64,000 nucleotides of DNA from Myxococcales bacterium (GCA_023954815.1 JAGSHB010000011.1:1-64000); one strand, 5' to 3'. Positions 34,774 to 44,581 are shown, numbered from the stretch's first letter. Notes: generated by a model not told the origin, from the letters alone. A program made the numbers and translations.

Positions 34774-36545
34774 GTGAGCGTAGGGCGCCTCTCGTGTGGT
34801 TGGCTGTCGCGCTCGGTCTCGCCGGGGTAGCGGCCAGTGCGTGGTCGCCGTACTCCTTCTTGAAGGGCGACAGCGCATTTTACGCGACGATGGAGCGGGC
34901 GCTGCTCGACACCGGCTGGCTGGAGATGAGCGACCATCACCCCATGAGTTGGTACAAAGGCGGTTTGCCGCACTACCGCAACATGGATCAGGCCTGGAGC
35001 AACCTCTCTCTGGGCGCCGATGGGGTATCGTACTACCCAAAGCATCCGTGGCTCATCGCTGTCTTTGCGCTGCCGTTCTACGCGTTGTTTGGCGCTGGCG
35101 GTGTGCTGGCGTTCAACGTGTTGGCGGCCGCGACCATCGTCGCCATGGGCTACATCATCGCGCGAAAGTACGCCGGGCCGCAGGTGGCGCTTGCCGCGAC
35201 GATTCCAGTTGTTTTGAGCGGGTTGATGCTCGAAAACACGTACACCTTCTCCAACGACATCTTCTACACAGCGCTACTCGGCGTGGGTGTCGCGACGCTA
35301 ATCGCCCGGCATTTCGCGCTGTCCGCCTTCTTCTTGGCTTGTGCGGTTGTCGCCAAGCCCACGAACTTGCTCTGGCTACCGCTGCCTTTTGTCGCCATTG
35401 CGTGGGGCGTTCTTGAGCAGTGGCGTGGGGGCAACCACAGGTCGCTCTTTCCGCCATTGTCAGACCTCGTAGCCCCAATGGTGCGGCCCGCGCTCGCTGC
35501 CGGGGCGGTCCTGCTGGTGGCGGCAGGCATGAACACCGTCATGTTTGGCAGTCCGCTTCGAAGTGGCTACCACAGCATCGTCATCGCCAAGGGCGGGCAG
35601 ATTTCAGTGGACTCTGCTGCTGCGGCTTTCAATCAACCTTTCTGGGCTGGGCTGGCCGACCAGGTGACGAATCATTGGCAGGGGCTTTGGCCACGCGGGA
35701 TGGTGCTGGCTGCAGGCGCCATCATCGGTGTGTTCGGGTTGCGCCGTATTGGCCCGGCTGCCTTGCTGCCCTTGTTGGTGTTTGGGACGTACTTGCTGGT
35801 TCACGCAAAGTACGATTACGTCTGGGCTCGCTTCTATCTCCCGTGCCTGTTGTTGAGCCCGCTCGGTTTGGCCGCACCCTTCGCCAAGGTGCCGGCAGCT
35901 CCGACCACGACGATGGAGACGCGACGGATTGGGCGCCTCATCGCCATTGTAATTGTCGCTTGGGTGCTCTGTGTGGGAGTCGGTGTTTTACGCAAGGGGC
36001 CGGGGGCGCAGCATGATCTCGCGGCGCACATCACCTCAGCCCGTGTGACCCGAACGACCGGTGGTAGGACGGTGCCCTGCGACTACCTGAACCCCAACAC
36101 CATGCACTGGGAATGCAGTCGCCTAGAGGGTCAATACTGGGAGGGGTGGGGGGCTGACATTCGCCGGCAATGCAACTTCAGTCGTTGGGCCGGCCAAGCG
36201 CCCGCCGGGCTGAAGGCAAAGGATGTGCGGGGGATGCTCTACATGCAGCCTGCGCCTGTTGGGACGACCAAGCGTATGGTCTTGCCCGACCTTGGACCGC
36301 TATCTGAGTTGTCGCTGCTACTCGGCTACGCCAAGAGTGCGCGCGGACTCGACGCGAACATCACAGTGCGCCTGAACGGCAAGACTTTGAGCCTGCCCAA
36401 GGCGAGTCGCGCCGGCACGCTGCACTTGGTCGCGCTTGGGGACAAGGCAAAGTCCGACGGGCCCAATCGACTGGAGATCGAGGTGCATGCAGCGGCTCAT
36501 CACGACTGGCGGCAGCTGTGCATTGGTGCGCTGATGAGTCGCTAG
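34770..36545 (+). CDS. GT-C type integral membrane glycosyltransferase (GT39/ArnT-like)
   Basis: A 591-residue protein with about ten hydrophobic helices up to residue 400. The first extracytoplasmic loop has KGDSAFY (Asp34), the acidic position expected for lipid-linked sugar donors in GT-C enzymes; a GS-containing loop and an aromatic-rich segment (YDYVWARFYLPCL) lie further on. A soluble C-terminal domain (about 405-591) with four cysteines follows. The likely reaction is transfer of a sugar from a polyprenyl-phosphate donor to a lipid, glycan or protein outside the cytoplasmic membrane; the acceptor is not determinable. It overlaps xseA by four bases, so translation is probably coupled, an odd pairing. 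Confidence 0.75.
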   Translation: MSERRAPLVWLAVALGLAGVAASAWSPYSFLKGDSAFYATMERALLDTGWLEMSDHHPMSWYKGGLPHYRNMDQAWSNLSLGADGVSYYPKHPWLIAVFALPFYALFGAGGVLAFNVLAAATIVAMGYIIARKYAGPQVALAATIPVVLSGLMLENTYTFSNDIFYTALLGVGVATLIARHFALSAFFLACAVVAKPTNLLWLPLPFVAIAWGVLEQWRGGNHRSLFPPLSDLVAPMVRPALAAGAVLLVAAGMNTVMFGSPLRSGYHSIVIAKGGQISVDSAAAAFNQPFWAGLADQVTNHWQGLWPRGMVLAAGAIIGVFGLRRIGPAALLPLLVFGTYLLVHAKYDYVWARFYLPCLLLSPLGLAAPFAKVPAAPTTTMETRRIGRLIAIVIVAWVLCVGVGVLRKGPGAQHDLAAHITSARVTRTTGGRTVPCDYLNPNTMHWECSRLEGQYWEGWGADIRRQCNFSRWAGQAPAGLKAKDVRGMLYMQPAPVGTTKRMVLPDLGPLSELSLLLGYAKSARGLDANITVRLNGKTLSLPKASRAGTLHLVALGDKAKSDGPNRLEIEVHAAAHHDWRQLCIGALMSR

Positions 36546-36571
36546 CGCGACGAGGTCGCTGGGGCGCTCCC
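36546..36571. repeat. Degenerate relative of the 42-bp REP-like repeat
   Basis: Directly after the glycosyltransferase stop, GCGACGAGGTCGC forms a 5-bp hairpin followed by TGGGGCGCTC. That tail resembles TGGGG-CGCTC of the two clear copies, and it lies on the same side of a terminator as copy 2 does. Similarity is limited, so this is tentative. Confidence 0.3.
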
Positions 36572-36600
36572 ATTGCTGCAGCAGGTGGCACTTATGACCT

Positions 36601-36666
36601 TAAAAATAAAAGGAAAACTAGTCGCTCGCTGCGGCAGCAACGCTGGTTGCACCGCACGCGGCTGAC
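36601..36666 (-). terminator. Terminator after the MopE-like lipoprotein gene (repeat family copy B)
   Basis: On the minus strand a stem (AGCCGCGTGCGG region against CCGCAGCGAGCGACT) is followed by AGTTTTCCTTTTATTTTTA. It aligns without gaps to the terminator at 9825-9886, sharing the blocks GCGTGCGG, ACCA, CTGCCGCAGC and CTAGTTTTC. It starts within ten bases of the stop at 36671. Confidence 0.8.
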
Positions 36667-36670
36667 CTAC

Positions 36671-39427
36671 CTAACGAAGCTGTGTCGGTGTCTTGAACGC
36701 GCTGGTCAGCGGCACTTTGAATAGCGAGCCTGAGCCCTGGTCTGCGACCCATACATTCGTCAGCCCTGGACCACTTTGCAGCGTAACTGGGTTCGTTCCG
36801 ACAATAGAAATCAGCGGCAAAAAACCCCGTTGGAGTGCGTAGACCCACTCGGTATCGCGTACAGGAGCCAGCAGGGTGGGGGCTTGTCCCGGCACATCGG
36901 ACGCGGCGCATCCCGGCTGCATGATTCCTGACCACACGAGGTTCTTAAATGGTTTCAGGTCACCCGGTGTCGACTGGCCGTACGGGACAGACTGAAGCAA
37001 CGAGAGATCCGCGGCGGTGATCGGGCAATTCATCTCGGAGAGGGAGCCCTTCGCGGTGGTGCGGCTAATCCGTGCGGCCTGAGCTGGGTCGCTGTTGTCC
37101 CAGGGGCTGCACGTGCCACCGGTTGAGCCACGTCGTGACAACAGACCCGTACGGGAGCCTTCGACTAGCCAGCCATCGGCTCGGACTTCGTAGTGAATCG
37201 AGCGGCGAGGCAAACACCCGGCTGTCGGCAGCGGCACAGCGATGGCGGCGGGCGGATTGAGTTGATTGGCCAAGGTGAGCGGCTGGTCGACCACGCCGCC
37301 TTCCAGCTGTAGTGAGGTCGGAGCCACCTTCGTGATGCGATACCGCAGCGTGTCACCTTGGAGGCCACCGCAGTCCTTGGCGCCAGTGCCCCGCTTGATG
37401 AGCAGCATGTCACCCGCGACGACACCCAACCTGCAAAAGTCTGCCGTAGGATCGACCAGTGTATTGGCCAGGGGTAGCTGGCCAGAATGGCGCTCGGAGC
37501 CTGGAATCTGGCCTTCTGCGCGAATTTTCCATGATTCGCTCCGGTGCTCCTCAGATGCCTCGGACATGGCGATTCCATAGTAGCGGGTCTCGCCGTCATC
37601 GCTGGTCTGTTTGCTCAAACTGCCAAAGCTGGCGTGACGCTGCGGGGGTTTCGTCCCCATATCAAGCGACTTGCCAGCAATGGTCAGGGTGGGGCGCGCC
37701 GACTGGGTCGGATTCAGTTTGTCCAACGCCAGGCCAATCGTCGATTTCACCGTTGTGATCGGGTTGTCGTTGTCGTCGAGTTTGCGTGGCTCAACAGGAA
37801 CGTCCTCAGCGAATTCCAAAATCACCAGACCACTGAGCTGCATCGCGACAGCGATGGCGTCGCGCCCCTTGAAGGTCACTGGGGTCAGGGCCAGTGGTTG
37901 TGCGCCCAACGCTACGCCAAATACGCCGTCGCGGCGGTCGAGGATGGATGCGCGACGGAAGGGAGCACCATCGGATGCGCCCGGAACGAGCAAGGTGCGC
38001 GTCTTGGTGTCGATGATGAGCGCTGAGCGATCACGCTGTCGTGTCACAACGACCCATTCGCCGCCGAACGTCGACGCGATCTTGGCGATCGGGGAAGTAT
38101 CGCCTAGGACCTCACTCGCTGACGCGCGGGACACGCAGGCCGAGTCCGCGAGATCGGTCTTTCCGTCACCGTCGTTGTCGATTCCGTCGTTGCAGGCTGC
38201 TCGAAGTTCGCCGTCAGAGCTGGCGCCGTCACAGTCGGCGTCATCGAGGTCGACTTTGCCATCGCCATCGTTGTCGATTCCGTCGTTGCAAGCCGTCGTC
38301 ACACCTGCTTCGACGGGCGCTAGCTCTGTATCGTCCGTCTCGGTCGCGCACTTGGCATCCGCTACGTCCGTCTTTCCGTCGCCGTCGTTGTCCAGACCAT
38401 CGGCGCAGCTCGCAGCGTTGGCGCGTTCGGTGTTGCTGGCGAAGCCAATACAGCCCGAGTCGGCCGGAAAGTCCGTCTTTCCGTCGCCATCGTTGTCGAC
38501 TCCGTCCCGGCATGCGTCGACTGTACTGGTGGCCATACATCCCAAATCCGCGTCGTCGGTTTGGCCATCGCCATCATTGTCTTTGCCATCCGCACAAGCA
38601 CTGCCGACTTCGGGGTCACCCTCAAAGCGGTCGGTCCTTGAATCGCAGCCACTGTCAGCGGTATCCGTTTGACCATCGAGGTCGTTGTCCAGTCCATCGC
38701 CACACGCCGGTCCAAGCGAGATTCGCCCGCTGACGGCACCCGCCTTGAGCGCGATCACGGTCACGTGGGCATGATCACGGTGCGACACGTACAGCTCGTC
38801 GGTCTTGGCGACAACCGTGAGCCCGTGCGGGGACCCCCCCGTCTCGATCTTCATCGCCGCCGCGGTGCCACTATCGAATGCGCTCGCCTCTACCCGCCAG
38901 ACGGCCCCGCCAGCAGCATCGGCTAGAAATAGCTGTCCGGCTGCGGTCACCACCATGGCCGTGGGAGTGAACGACAGGGCGAGACGCTTGAGCTCAGCCT
39001 TCGAGGGTTTTGCCGCGTCCATGCGAACAAGCTCTTGCCCCAGGGCCAGCGTCATGTAGAGCCACTGCGGATTCTTGAGATCAGCCACGATCGTGGTGGG
39101 TAGGTCGCCAACGACGAGCGGGGTGAACCCGGGAACGGACGTGTCGGTATCGAGCCATTGCAGGCTCTTGCTCTCGCCACTGCCGGTTGTGTGTGCGATC
39201 GCCACTGACCCCAGGCTGCCTCCGGTCACAAATGCGCGGACGCTGTCCTCTGTGCCGCACGCGCTCAGCGGTTTGGTGGTGTCACCAGATACGCAGGCCA
39301 GCGCGATGCCGCGGGGGTTTCTTAGGCCATCGGGCGGGGTCGGCGAGGTGGTGCCGCACGCGCTCAGACAGAAGCCCAATCCAGCGATGAGCCAGGCGAG
39401 TGGTTTGTTTGAAATCGACAGAGTCAC
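36671..39427 (-). CDS. Beta-propeller lipoprotein with six MopE/thrombospondin-3-like Ca-binding repeats
   Basis: A 918-residue lipoprotein, lipobox CLSAC (Cys24). Residues of about 40-240 look like propeller strands. Six copies of C-x-DG-x-DNDGDGK-x-D-xx-D-xx-C follow at about 240-435; the spaced acidic residues and cysteine pairs suggest calcium binding with one disulfide per unit. The remainder is beta-rich and unassigned. The start is GTG at 39427: GGAG lies eight bases upstream and the signal peptide begins there, whereas longer starts would overlap the upstream gene. The upstream propeller lipoprotein ends 16 bp away, and both follow glyS without a clear break. Surface-exposed function is inferred. 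Confidence 0.8.
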   Translation of the reverse strand: MTLSISNKPLAWLIAGLGFCLSACGTTSPTPPDGLRNPRGIALACVSGDTTKPLSACGTEDSVRAFVTGGSLGSVAIAHTTGSGESKSLQWLDTDTSVPGFTPLVVGDLPTTIVADLKNPQWLYMTLALGQELVRMDAAKPSKAELKRLALSFTPTAMVVTAAGQLFLADAAGGAVWRVEASAFDSGTAAAMKIETGGSPHGLTVVAKTDELYVSHRDHAHVTVIALKAGAVSGRISLGPACGDGLDNDLDGQTDTADSGCDSRTDRFEGDPEVGSACADGKDNDGDGQTDDADLGCMATSTVDACRDGVDNDGDGKTDFPADSGCIGFASNTERANAASCADGLDNDGDGKTDVADAKCATETDDTELAPVEAGVTTACNDGIDNDGDGKVDLDDADCDGASSDGELRAACNDGIDNDGDGKTDLADSACVSRASASEVLGDTSPIAKIASTFGGEWVVVTRQRDRSALIIDTKTRTLLVPGASDGAPFRRASILDRRDGVFGVALGAQPLALTPVTFKGRDAIAVAMQLSGLVILEFAEDVPVEPRKLDDNDNPITTVKSTIGLALDKLNPTQSARPTLTIAGKSLDMGTKPPQRHASFGSLSKQTSDDGETRYYGIAMSEASEEHRSESWKIRAEGQIPGSERHSGQLPLANTLVDPTADFCRLGVVAGDMLLIKRGTGAKDCGGLQGDTLRYRITKVAPTSLQLEGGVVDQPLTLANQLNPPAAIAVPLPTAGCLPRRSIHYEVRADGWLVEGSRTGLLSRRGSTGGTCSPWDNSDPAQAARISRTTAKGSLSEMNCPITAADLSLLQSVPYGQSTPGDLKPFKNLVWSGIMQPGCAASDVPGQAPTLLAPVRDTEWVYALQRGFLPLISIVGTNPVTLQSGPGLTNVWVADQGSGSLFKVPLTSAFKTPTQLR
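38130..38706 (-). repeat. Six DNDGDGK-type acidic repeats (coding)
   Basis: Tandem units of about 25-40 codons, each with CxDGxDNDGDGxTD. The DNA of the DNDGDG core is nearly identical between units, so recombination between them is plausible. Confidence 0.8.
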
Positions 39428-39443
39428 GTTGATTGCTCCGGTC

Positions 39444-40688
39444 CTACTGAATGAAGCCGCTGACTTCGTGACGCTGCTTGTCACCTTCATCGAGATCGAT
39501 GACGGCGACGCGATGTTGGCTGAACAGGCCGGTGTACAAGGTCCAGCCACGACCGGGCACATTGGCCACAGCTAGGCCGTAGGGCGAGTGCGGCAGTCGG
39601 ATGACGCTGACGACGGAACGGGCCACCGGATCGACCACCCAGATGTCATCTGTCCCAAAGCAACTGACGTACGCCAATTCGCGCCCGCCAGGACCTGTCG
39701 GCGCGAGCACGACCTGTGCAGGGCTTCCGCCAAGGCCAATGGTATCTACATGGGCGTTGGCCGGCTCACCGGAAACGTCCGGGGCCGTGTCGACGATGAG
39801 CAGCGCGTTTGGGCTACGGTAAGCCACAAAAAGGCGTCCGGCGTCGGCCGATAGCGCCATTGAACGACCCATCTCAGACCCGGCGGCCGGCAACGCGATG
39901 CCAGCATGTTGTTCGATGGACCACGTGGTCTCTGACTCGGAGGTTTCTGCGTTGAGATCGTAGCTGAACAACGCCCCTCTGCGCACGTCACTCACATACA
40001 TTCGACCATCTATCGGAGAGCGAACTAGGGCGCTGAGACTTGAGTTGGCTGTGCCCGCGGGCACCAGCGTGGGCAGGGCCGTCGCCGTGACACCACCGTC
40101 CTTGTGCGTCTTCACTCCGAACGTCGAAATACGGCCCCCGACGGCCGCAGCCACATGCACCAGCGCGTCCTGACCACTGTGGCCGGGCGTGACGCTGACC
40201 GCCATGGGGTCCTGACCCAAGTCAAGGTCGCTCTTGTTGGGACCACCGATACGCCACGCGTCTGCGCAGGAGCCGGAACCGCTCTTGTCTTGCCCACAAT
40301 TCAGGCTCGGAGCGCCAGGACCGCTCGTGTCGACATCGATGATAGAAATCGAATCGTCCTCGCGTGCGGGCACAAAGAGGCGGTGCTTGCCTGCGCCTAG
40401 TGCATCCGACTGCAGTGTCACATTGGCTGCATAGGTTGGAATCTCCACGGGGGCGCCATCGACCCAAGTACCTGCGACGGTGTCGATGACGCGCACCAAT
40501 CCGCTTCGGTGGGCCCGGTCGAAATTGGCTCCGACGACATAGACGAACTTGCCCGACTGATCTGCCGTCAGCGCGACGGGGTAGCGCAAGCCAGCGCCCT
40601 CATATGCGGGCAGCCCAACCTGATTGCTACAGCCAACCATGGATGCGATCAGCAGCCCTGCGGCCAGCGTGCGAATAGAAACAACCAC
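39444..40688 (-). CDS. YVTN-type beta-propeller lipoprotein
   Basis: A 414-residue lipoprotein, lipobox SMVGC (Cys20). Repeating propeller strands are visible: FVYVVGANFD, RLFVPAREDDSISIIDVD, RMYVSDVRRG, RLFVAYRSPNALLIVDT, DDIWVVDPVARSVVSVIRL, HRVAVIDLDEGD. Such propellers bind partners at the surface or in the periplasm; no enzyme motif is seen. The GTG at 40688 comes two bases after the glyS stop, so it is probably cotranscribed and coupled with glyS; the next two codons are also GTT, so the exact start is uncertain by little. It ends 16 bp before the MopE-like gene. Confidence 0.8.
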   Translation of the reverse strand: MVVSIRTLAAGLLIASMVGCSNQVGLPAYEGAGLRYPVALTADQSGKFVYVVGANFDRAHRSGLVRVIDTVAGTWVDGAPVEIPTYAANVTLQSDALGAGKHRLFVPAREDDSISIIDVDTSGPGAPSLNCGQDKSGSGSCADAWRIGGPNKSDLDLGQDPMAVSVTPGHSGQDALVHVAAAVGGRISTFGVKTHKDGGVTATALPTLVPAGTANSSLSALVRSPIDGRMYVSDVRRGALFSYDLNAETSESETTWSIEQHAGIALPAAGSEMGRSMALSADAGRLFVAYRSPNALLIVDTAPDVSGEPANAHVDTIGLGGSPAQVVLAPTGPGGRELAYVSCFGTDDIWVVDPVARSVVSVIRLPHSPYGLAVANVPGRGWTLYTGLFSQHRVAVIDLDEGDKQRHEVSGFIQ

Positions 40689-40690
40689 GT

Positions 40691-42817
40691 TCAGGCCTGG
40701 ATGCGGGAAAAGTCGGCGATGCGGGCGAATAGCTTGGCGGTGTGCTGCAGCAGCGCGAGACGGTTGCGGCGCAGCGCTGGATCGTCGTGCATCACCATCA
40801 CATCGTCGAAGAAGCGATCGACATCAGGCTTGAGCGTAGCGAGTGACGACAAGGCCCCCTGCCAATCCCCGTCGCCCAGCTGCTGGTCGAGTCCGCCGGA
40901 TAGCGCCGTTGCTGCGGTGAACAGCCCGCGCTCTGCATCGAGCTCGAACAGCGACTCATCGACGCCTGCATCCGCCGCTGGATCAGCTTTCTTCACCAGG
41001 TTGGCGACGCGCTTGAAGGCTGCGGCCAGAGGCAAGAACGTCTCACCGTGACGGGCGCCATCGAGGGCCCTGGCCCGGTCGAAAACGCTAGGAATGTCGT
41101 CGAAGCCGGCCTCCAAGACCGCTTCGACGGTGTCTGGCGCATAGGGATTCGCGCCATCGGAGCCGCCTTCCACCAGCCAGTTTTTGAGTCGGCCGCGGAA
41201 GAACTGCTGCACCTGCTCCACCAGGGCGTCGCCCCGGGTCTTGAGCGTGTCGCCGTCGATGGCGTCAGCGGCTGCCGCGATGAGCCCGCTCAGCGAAATC
41301 GACCACTGCTTGTCCAAGAGGATCGCCACCACACCGAGTGCCGCACGACGTAGGGCGTAGGGATCTTGGCTGCCGCTCGGGATGAGGCCCAGACCGAAAC
41401 AGCTGACGATGGCGTCCATCTTGTCAGCCAGCGCGATGACCGCGCCCGGTGCCGTCGATGGCGCCTCATCGCCCGCAAAACGGGGCTGATAGTGCTCTGC
41501 AATCGCAACAGCGACGTCTTCAGACTCTCCCGCACACCTGGCGTAGTCCGCACCGATTTCACCCTGGAGCGCGGTGAACTCGACCACCATTTGGGTGGCC
41601 AAATCAGCCTTGCACAGCAGCGCAGCACGGGCGGCGGTATCGGTCTCATCCGGGCAGACTTCTGCTGAGAGATAGGCTGCGAGCGCTTCCAACCGGCGCA
41701 CTTTCGCCAGGGTTGAACCGAGACCCTGCAAGTAGATACGACCGTCGAGCTTGTCGACGAAGTCCGCCAGCGGCTGCTTGCGGTCGGCATCGTAGAAAAA
41801 GCGTGCGTCTGACAGGCGCGCACTCACCACTTTGGCGTTGCCCTCGGCGACGATGGCGCGGCTGTCCTCACTGAGTGTGTTGGCCACAGCGACGAAGCGG
41901 TTGAGCAGCTTGCCGTCCGCGCCACGAATGGTGAACAGCTTCTGATGCTCCTTGAGCGTGATGATCGTGACCTCATCGGGGATTTGCAGGAAATCCTCGC
42001 TGAAAGTTCCCAGCAGCGGAAAGGGCCACTCGACGAGCCATGTCACTGTGTTGAGCGTGCCCTGATCGTCGACGAGTGTGCCGCCAGCTTCTGCTGCCAA
42101 GGCCTCGGCGCCAGCCAAAATGACCTTCCGGCGCTCGTCGTGATCCACCATGACATGCTGCACGCGCAGCAGCGCTACGTAGAGATCCAAGTCGGCGCTG
42201 AGTAGCGGTATAGCCTCACCAAAGAAGCGATGACCGGCCGAGTCACGACCCGATTTCACGCCGGCGAACGACATATCGATGACGTGGTCGCCGAAAATGG
42301 CCACCAGCCAATGCACCGGGCGGATAAACGCCTCAGCCTCACGGCCCCATTGCATCCGTTTGGGGAGCGGCAACGCGCGAAAGAGCTCAGGCAGGGCAGC
42401 AGCGATGACCTGCTCGGCCTGAAGCCCAACCACCGCTTTTTTGGCCGCCGCATAGGCACCCTTCGGTGTTTCGAGCTGGTAAAGATCACTGGGATCGAGC
42501 CCTTGACCTCGGGCGAAACCGAGCGCAGCACGGGTTGGGTTACCGTCGGCATCAAAGGCCACACGGGCGGGCGGTCCGACCAGCTCGTCGATGCGGTCTG
42601 GTTGCCTGATTTGCACCGCGTCGATGTGAACGGTTAGCCGGCGGGGCGTGCCCATCCAGCGGCCCTCACCGTGGGTGAGACCGGCGTCGTCGAGCAGCGC
42701 AATCAGGCTCTTGAGCAGTGCAGCAGCGGCTTTCGGGGCCACTGCGGCGGGGATCTCTTCGCAGCCCAACTCGATGAGCAGGGCCTGGGTGTCGCCTGTG
42801 TTCATTCCATCACTCAT
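40691..42817 (-). CDS. glyS: Glycyl-tRNA synthetase beta subunit
   Basis: A 708-residue GlyS. The N-terminal LLIELGCEEIPA (residues 13-24) and later blocks (MQWGREAEAFIRPVHW, GHRFFGEAI, DLATQMVVEFTALQGEIG, GSQDPYALRR) are diagnostic. With GlyQ it forms the alpha2beta2 synthetase; the beta subunit carries tRNA recognition. The first ATG, at 42817, has AGGAGG five bases upstream. It starts nine bases after the glyQ stop and ends two bases before a lipoprotein gene. Confidence 0.97.
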   Translation of the reverse strand: MSDGMNTGDTQALLIELGCEEIPAAVAPKAAAALLKSLIALLDDAGLTHGEGRWMGTPRRLTVHIDAVQIRQPDRIDELVGPPARVAFDADGNPTRAALGFARGQGLDPSDLYQLETPKGAYAAAKKAVVGLQAEQVIAAALPELFRALPLPKRMQWGREAEAFIRPVHWLVAIFGDHVIDMSFAGVKSGRDSAGHRFFGEAIPLLSADLDLYVALLRVQHVMVDHDERRKVILAGAEALAAEAGGTLVDDQGTLNTVTWLVEWPFPLLGTFSEDFLQIPDEVTIITLKEHQKLFTIRGADGKLLNRFVAVANTLSEDSRAIVAEGNAKVVSARLSDARFFYDADRKQPLADFVDKLDGRIYLQGLGSTLAKVRRLEALAAYLSAEVCPDETDTAARAALLCKADLATQMVVEFTALQGEIGADYARCAGESEDVAVAIAEHYQPRFAGDEAPSTAPGAVIALADKMDAIVSCFGLGLIPSGSQDPYALRRAALGVVAILLDKQWSISLSGLIAAAADAIDGDTLKTRGDALVEQVQQFFRGRLKNWLVEGGSDGANPYAPDTVEAVLEAGFDDIPSVFDRARALDGARHGETFLPLAAAFKRVANLVKKADPAADAGVDESLFELDAERGLFTAATALSGGLDQQLGDGDWQGALSSLATLKPDVDRFFDDVMVMHDDPALRRNRLALLQHTAKLFARIADFSRIQA

Positions 42818-42826
42818 ACCAACCTC

Positions 42827-43861
42827 CTATGCCGACGCTTGCGTCTGACCCTTTGGGGGCTTGGTGGATTTTTTCTTCTTTTTCTTCGCTTTTTTCGCCA
42901 GACGCGCGGCTTCGGCGGCGAGCGCGGCCTCACGCGCCGTCACCGCGGCAGTCCGCTCAGCGTCGTTACACAGGGGCAGGCCGAGACGGAACCGCAGATC
43001 CACATAGCCAGCTGCCACCGCACGGGACAAGTTCCGCACACGACCGATATATTTCTGCCGTTCGCTGACACTGATGGCGCCGCGGGCGTCGAGCACGTTG
43101 AAGGCATGGCTCGCTTTCATCACGTAGTCATACGCCGGCAGGACCAGGGGCGGCTCATGGGCGCACAGCTTCAGCGCTTCGGCCTCAAAGCGGTTGAACT
43201 GGTCGAGGTGCAGGTCAACGCTCGCGAGCTCAAAGTTGTGGGTCGAAAACTCAACTTCGTCTTGGTGCTTGATCTCGCCGTAGGTGATCGCGCGCCCATC
43301 GGGCCCCTTGCTCCACACCAGATCGTAGACGCTATCGACCCCCTGCAAGTACATGCACAGGCGCTCAAGGCCGTAGGTCAACTCCACCGGAATCGGGTCG
43401 AGATCAATGCCGCCGACCTGCTGAAAATAGGTGAACTGGGTCACTTCCATGCCGTCGAGCCAGATCTCCCAACCCAGCCCCCAAGCGCCCAGCGTTGGGG
43501 ACTCCCAGTCGTCTTCCACAAACCGAATGTCGTGGGCTTTGACGTCGATACCGATCGCGGTCAGCGATCCGAGGTACAGGTTCTGGATGTCTTTCGGGCT
43601 CGGCTTGAGGAGCACCTGGTACTGGTAGTAGTGCTGCAGACGGTTGGGATTATCACCGTAACGACCGTCGGTCGGCCGACGTGATGGCTCTACGTAGGCT
43701 GCAGACCACGGCTCTGGACCAAGCGACCGCAGGAACGTCGCAGGATTGAACGTGCCGGCGCCCTTTTCGATGTCATACGGCTGCACCAGCAGGCAGCCGC
43801 GATCGGCCCAGTAGCTGTTGAGGCGTGTGATGACCTGTTGAAAGGTCAGGCTGTCACTCAT
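42827..43861 (-). CDS. glyQ: Glycyl-tRNA synthetase alpha subunit with lysine-rich tail
   Basis: A 344-residue GlyQ. The start [23 protein letters not shown] and blocks such as [19 protein letters not shown]-type spacing, [15 protein letters not shown] and [18 protein letters not shown] are characteristic of the catalytic alpha subunit, which activates glycine. The C-terminus carries an extra Ala/Lys tail ([15 protein letters not shown]) not needed by the family. The frame opens 34 codons earlier, but the ATG at 43861 with AGGA upstream gives the family N-terminus. First gene of glyQ-glyS-propeller-MopE. Confidence 0.96.
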   Translation of the reverse strand: MSDSLTFQQVITRLNSYWADRGCLLVQPYDIEKGAGTFNPATFLRSLGPEPWSAAYVEPSRRPTDGRYGDNPNRLQHYYQYQVLLKPSPKDIQNLYLGSLTAIGIDVKAHDIRFVEDDWESPTLGAWGLGWEIWLDGMEVTQFTYFQQVGGIDLDPIPVELTYGLERLCMYLQGVDSVYDLVWSKGPDGRAITYGEIKHQDEVEFSTHNFELASVDLHLDQFNRFEAEALKLCAHEPPLVLPAYDYVMKASHAFNVLDARGAISVSERQKYIGRVRNLSRAVAAGYVDLRFRLGLPLCNDAERTAAVTAREAALAAEAARLAKKAKKKKKKSTKPPKGQTQASA

Positions 43862-44243
43862 GGCGATTGTCCTGTGGACCGGTTTTCCGTCCTGTTCGCG
43901 GCCTGTTGCTGAGGATCGATAGGCGTCGTCCCATCCCTCCAAGCCCAACGGGCGCGCGACCATAGCAGAACGTCACGCTCAAGCGAAAGTCGTCCATTGC
44001 GCAGCCGTCCGCCGGCAGAAAAGGCGGATTGTCGGGTCGTGCCCCCGTTTTTTAGCTTTGGCCCCTTGACGGTGATGAGCCGCATCCTACTCTTCCCACC
44101 GCAACGCCCCGGGCTGCTCGCCAACTAGCGATGACCCCTGGAAAAAGTCGATCGACGCGCCCAGCGCAATCGATCGGAAGGCGGGACCCCCATTCGATGC
44201 AGTGCGTGGCCTCTGTGCCCCCTGCAAACAAAGGAGACAGCTG
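43862..44243. other. Divergent region between glyQ and groES
   Basis: 382 bp without a gene. A candidate groES promoter (TTGACG at 44066-44071 and TACTCT at 44088-44093, 16 bases apart) is present. I looked for a CIRCE inverted repeat (TTAGCACTC-N9-GAGTGCTAA) and found none, so HrcA control is not evident. Confidence 0.4.
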
Positions 44244-44531
44244 ATGAGCATCAAGCCGCTATACGACAACGTCCTGGTTAAGCGCGCAGAGCCCGAAGAG
44301 CGCACGCAAGGTGGCCTCTTTCTGCCCAGCGCCGCACAGCAGAAGCAAGTGTGGGGCGAGGTCAAGGCCATCGGCAAAGGGAAAGTGCTCAAGTCCGGTG
44401 ATGTTCGCACGCCCGCCGTCAAGATCGGCGACCGCGTCTTGCTCGCCAAATGGGGCGGCAACGAGGTCAGCTGGGAGGGCGAGGACTACCTCATCCTGAA
44501 AGAGAGCGAGCTGCTCGCCGTGATCGGCTGA
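44244..44531 (+). CDS. groES: Co-chaperonin GroES
   Basis: A 95-residue GroES, the usual length. It begins MSIKPLYDNVLVKR, has the mobile loop GGLFLPSAAQQK (residues 23-34) that contacts GroEL, and ends LLAVIG. It caps the GroEL ring during ATP-driven folding. AAGGAG at 44231-44236 sets the start at 44244. groEL follows after 95 bp. Confidence 0.97.
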   Translation: MSIKPLYDNVLVKRAEPEERTQGGLFLPSAAQQKQVWGEVKAIGKGKVLKSGDVRTPAVKIGDRVLLAKWGGNEVSWEGEDYLILKESELLAVIG

Positions 44532-44581
44532 GACGCCCAATCGGTGCAAGAACGCTGATTTTTCGGCACAGAACTCCCTGA

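Noticed and set aside
43862-44243. CIRCE heat-shock operator before groES
   Set aside because: The TTAGCACTC-N9-GAGTGCTAA dyad is absent; only a weak ordinary promoter candidate is visible.
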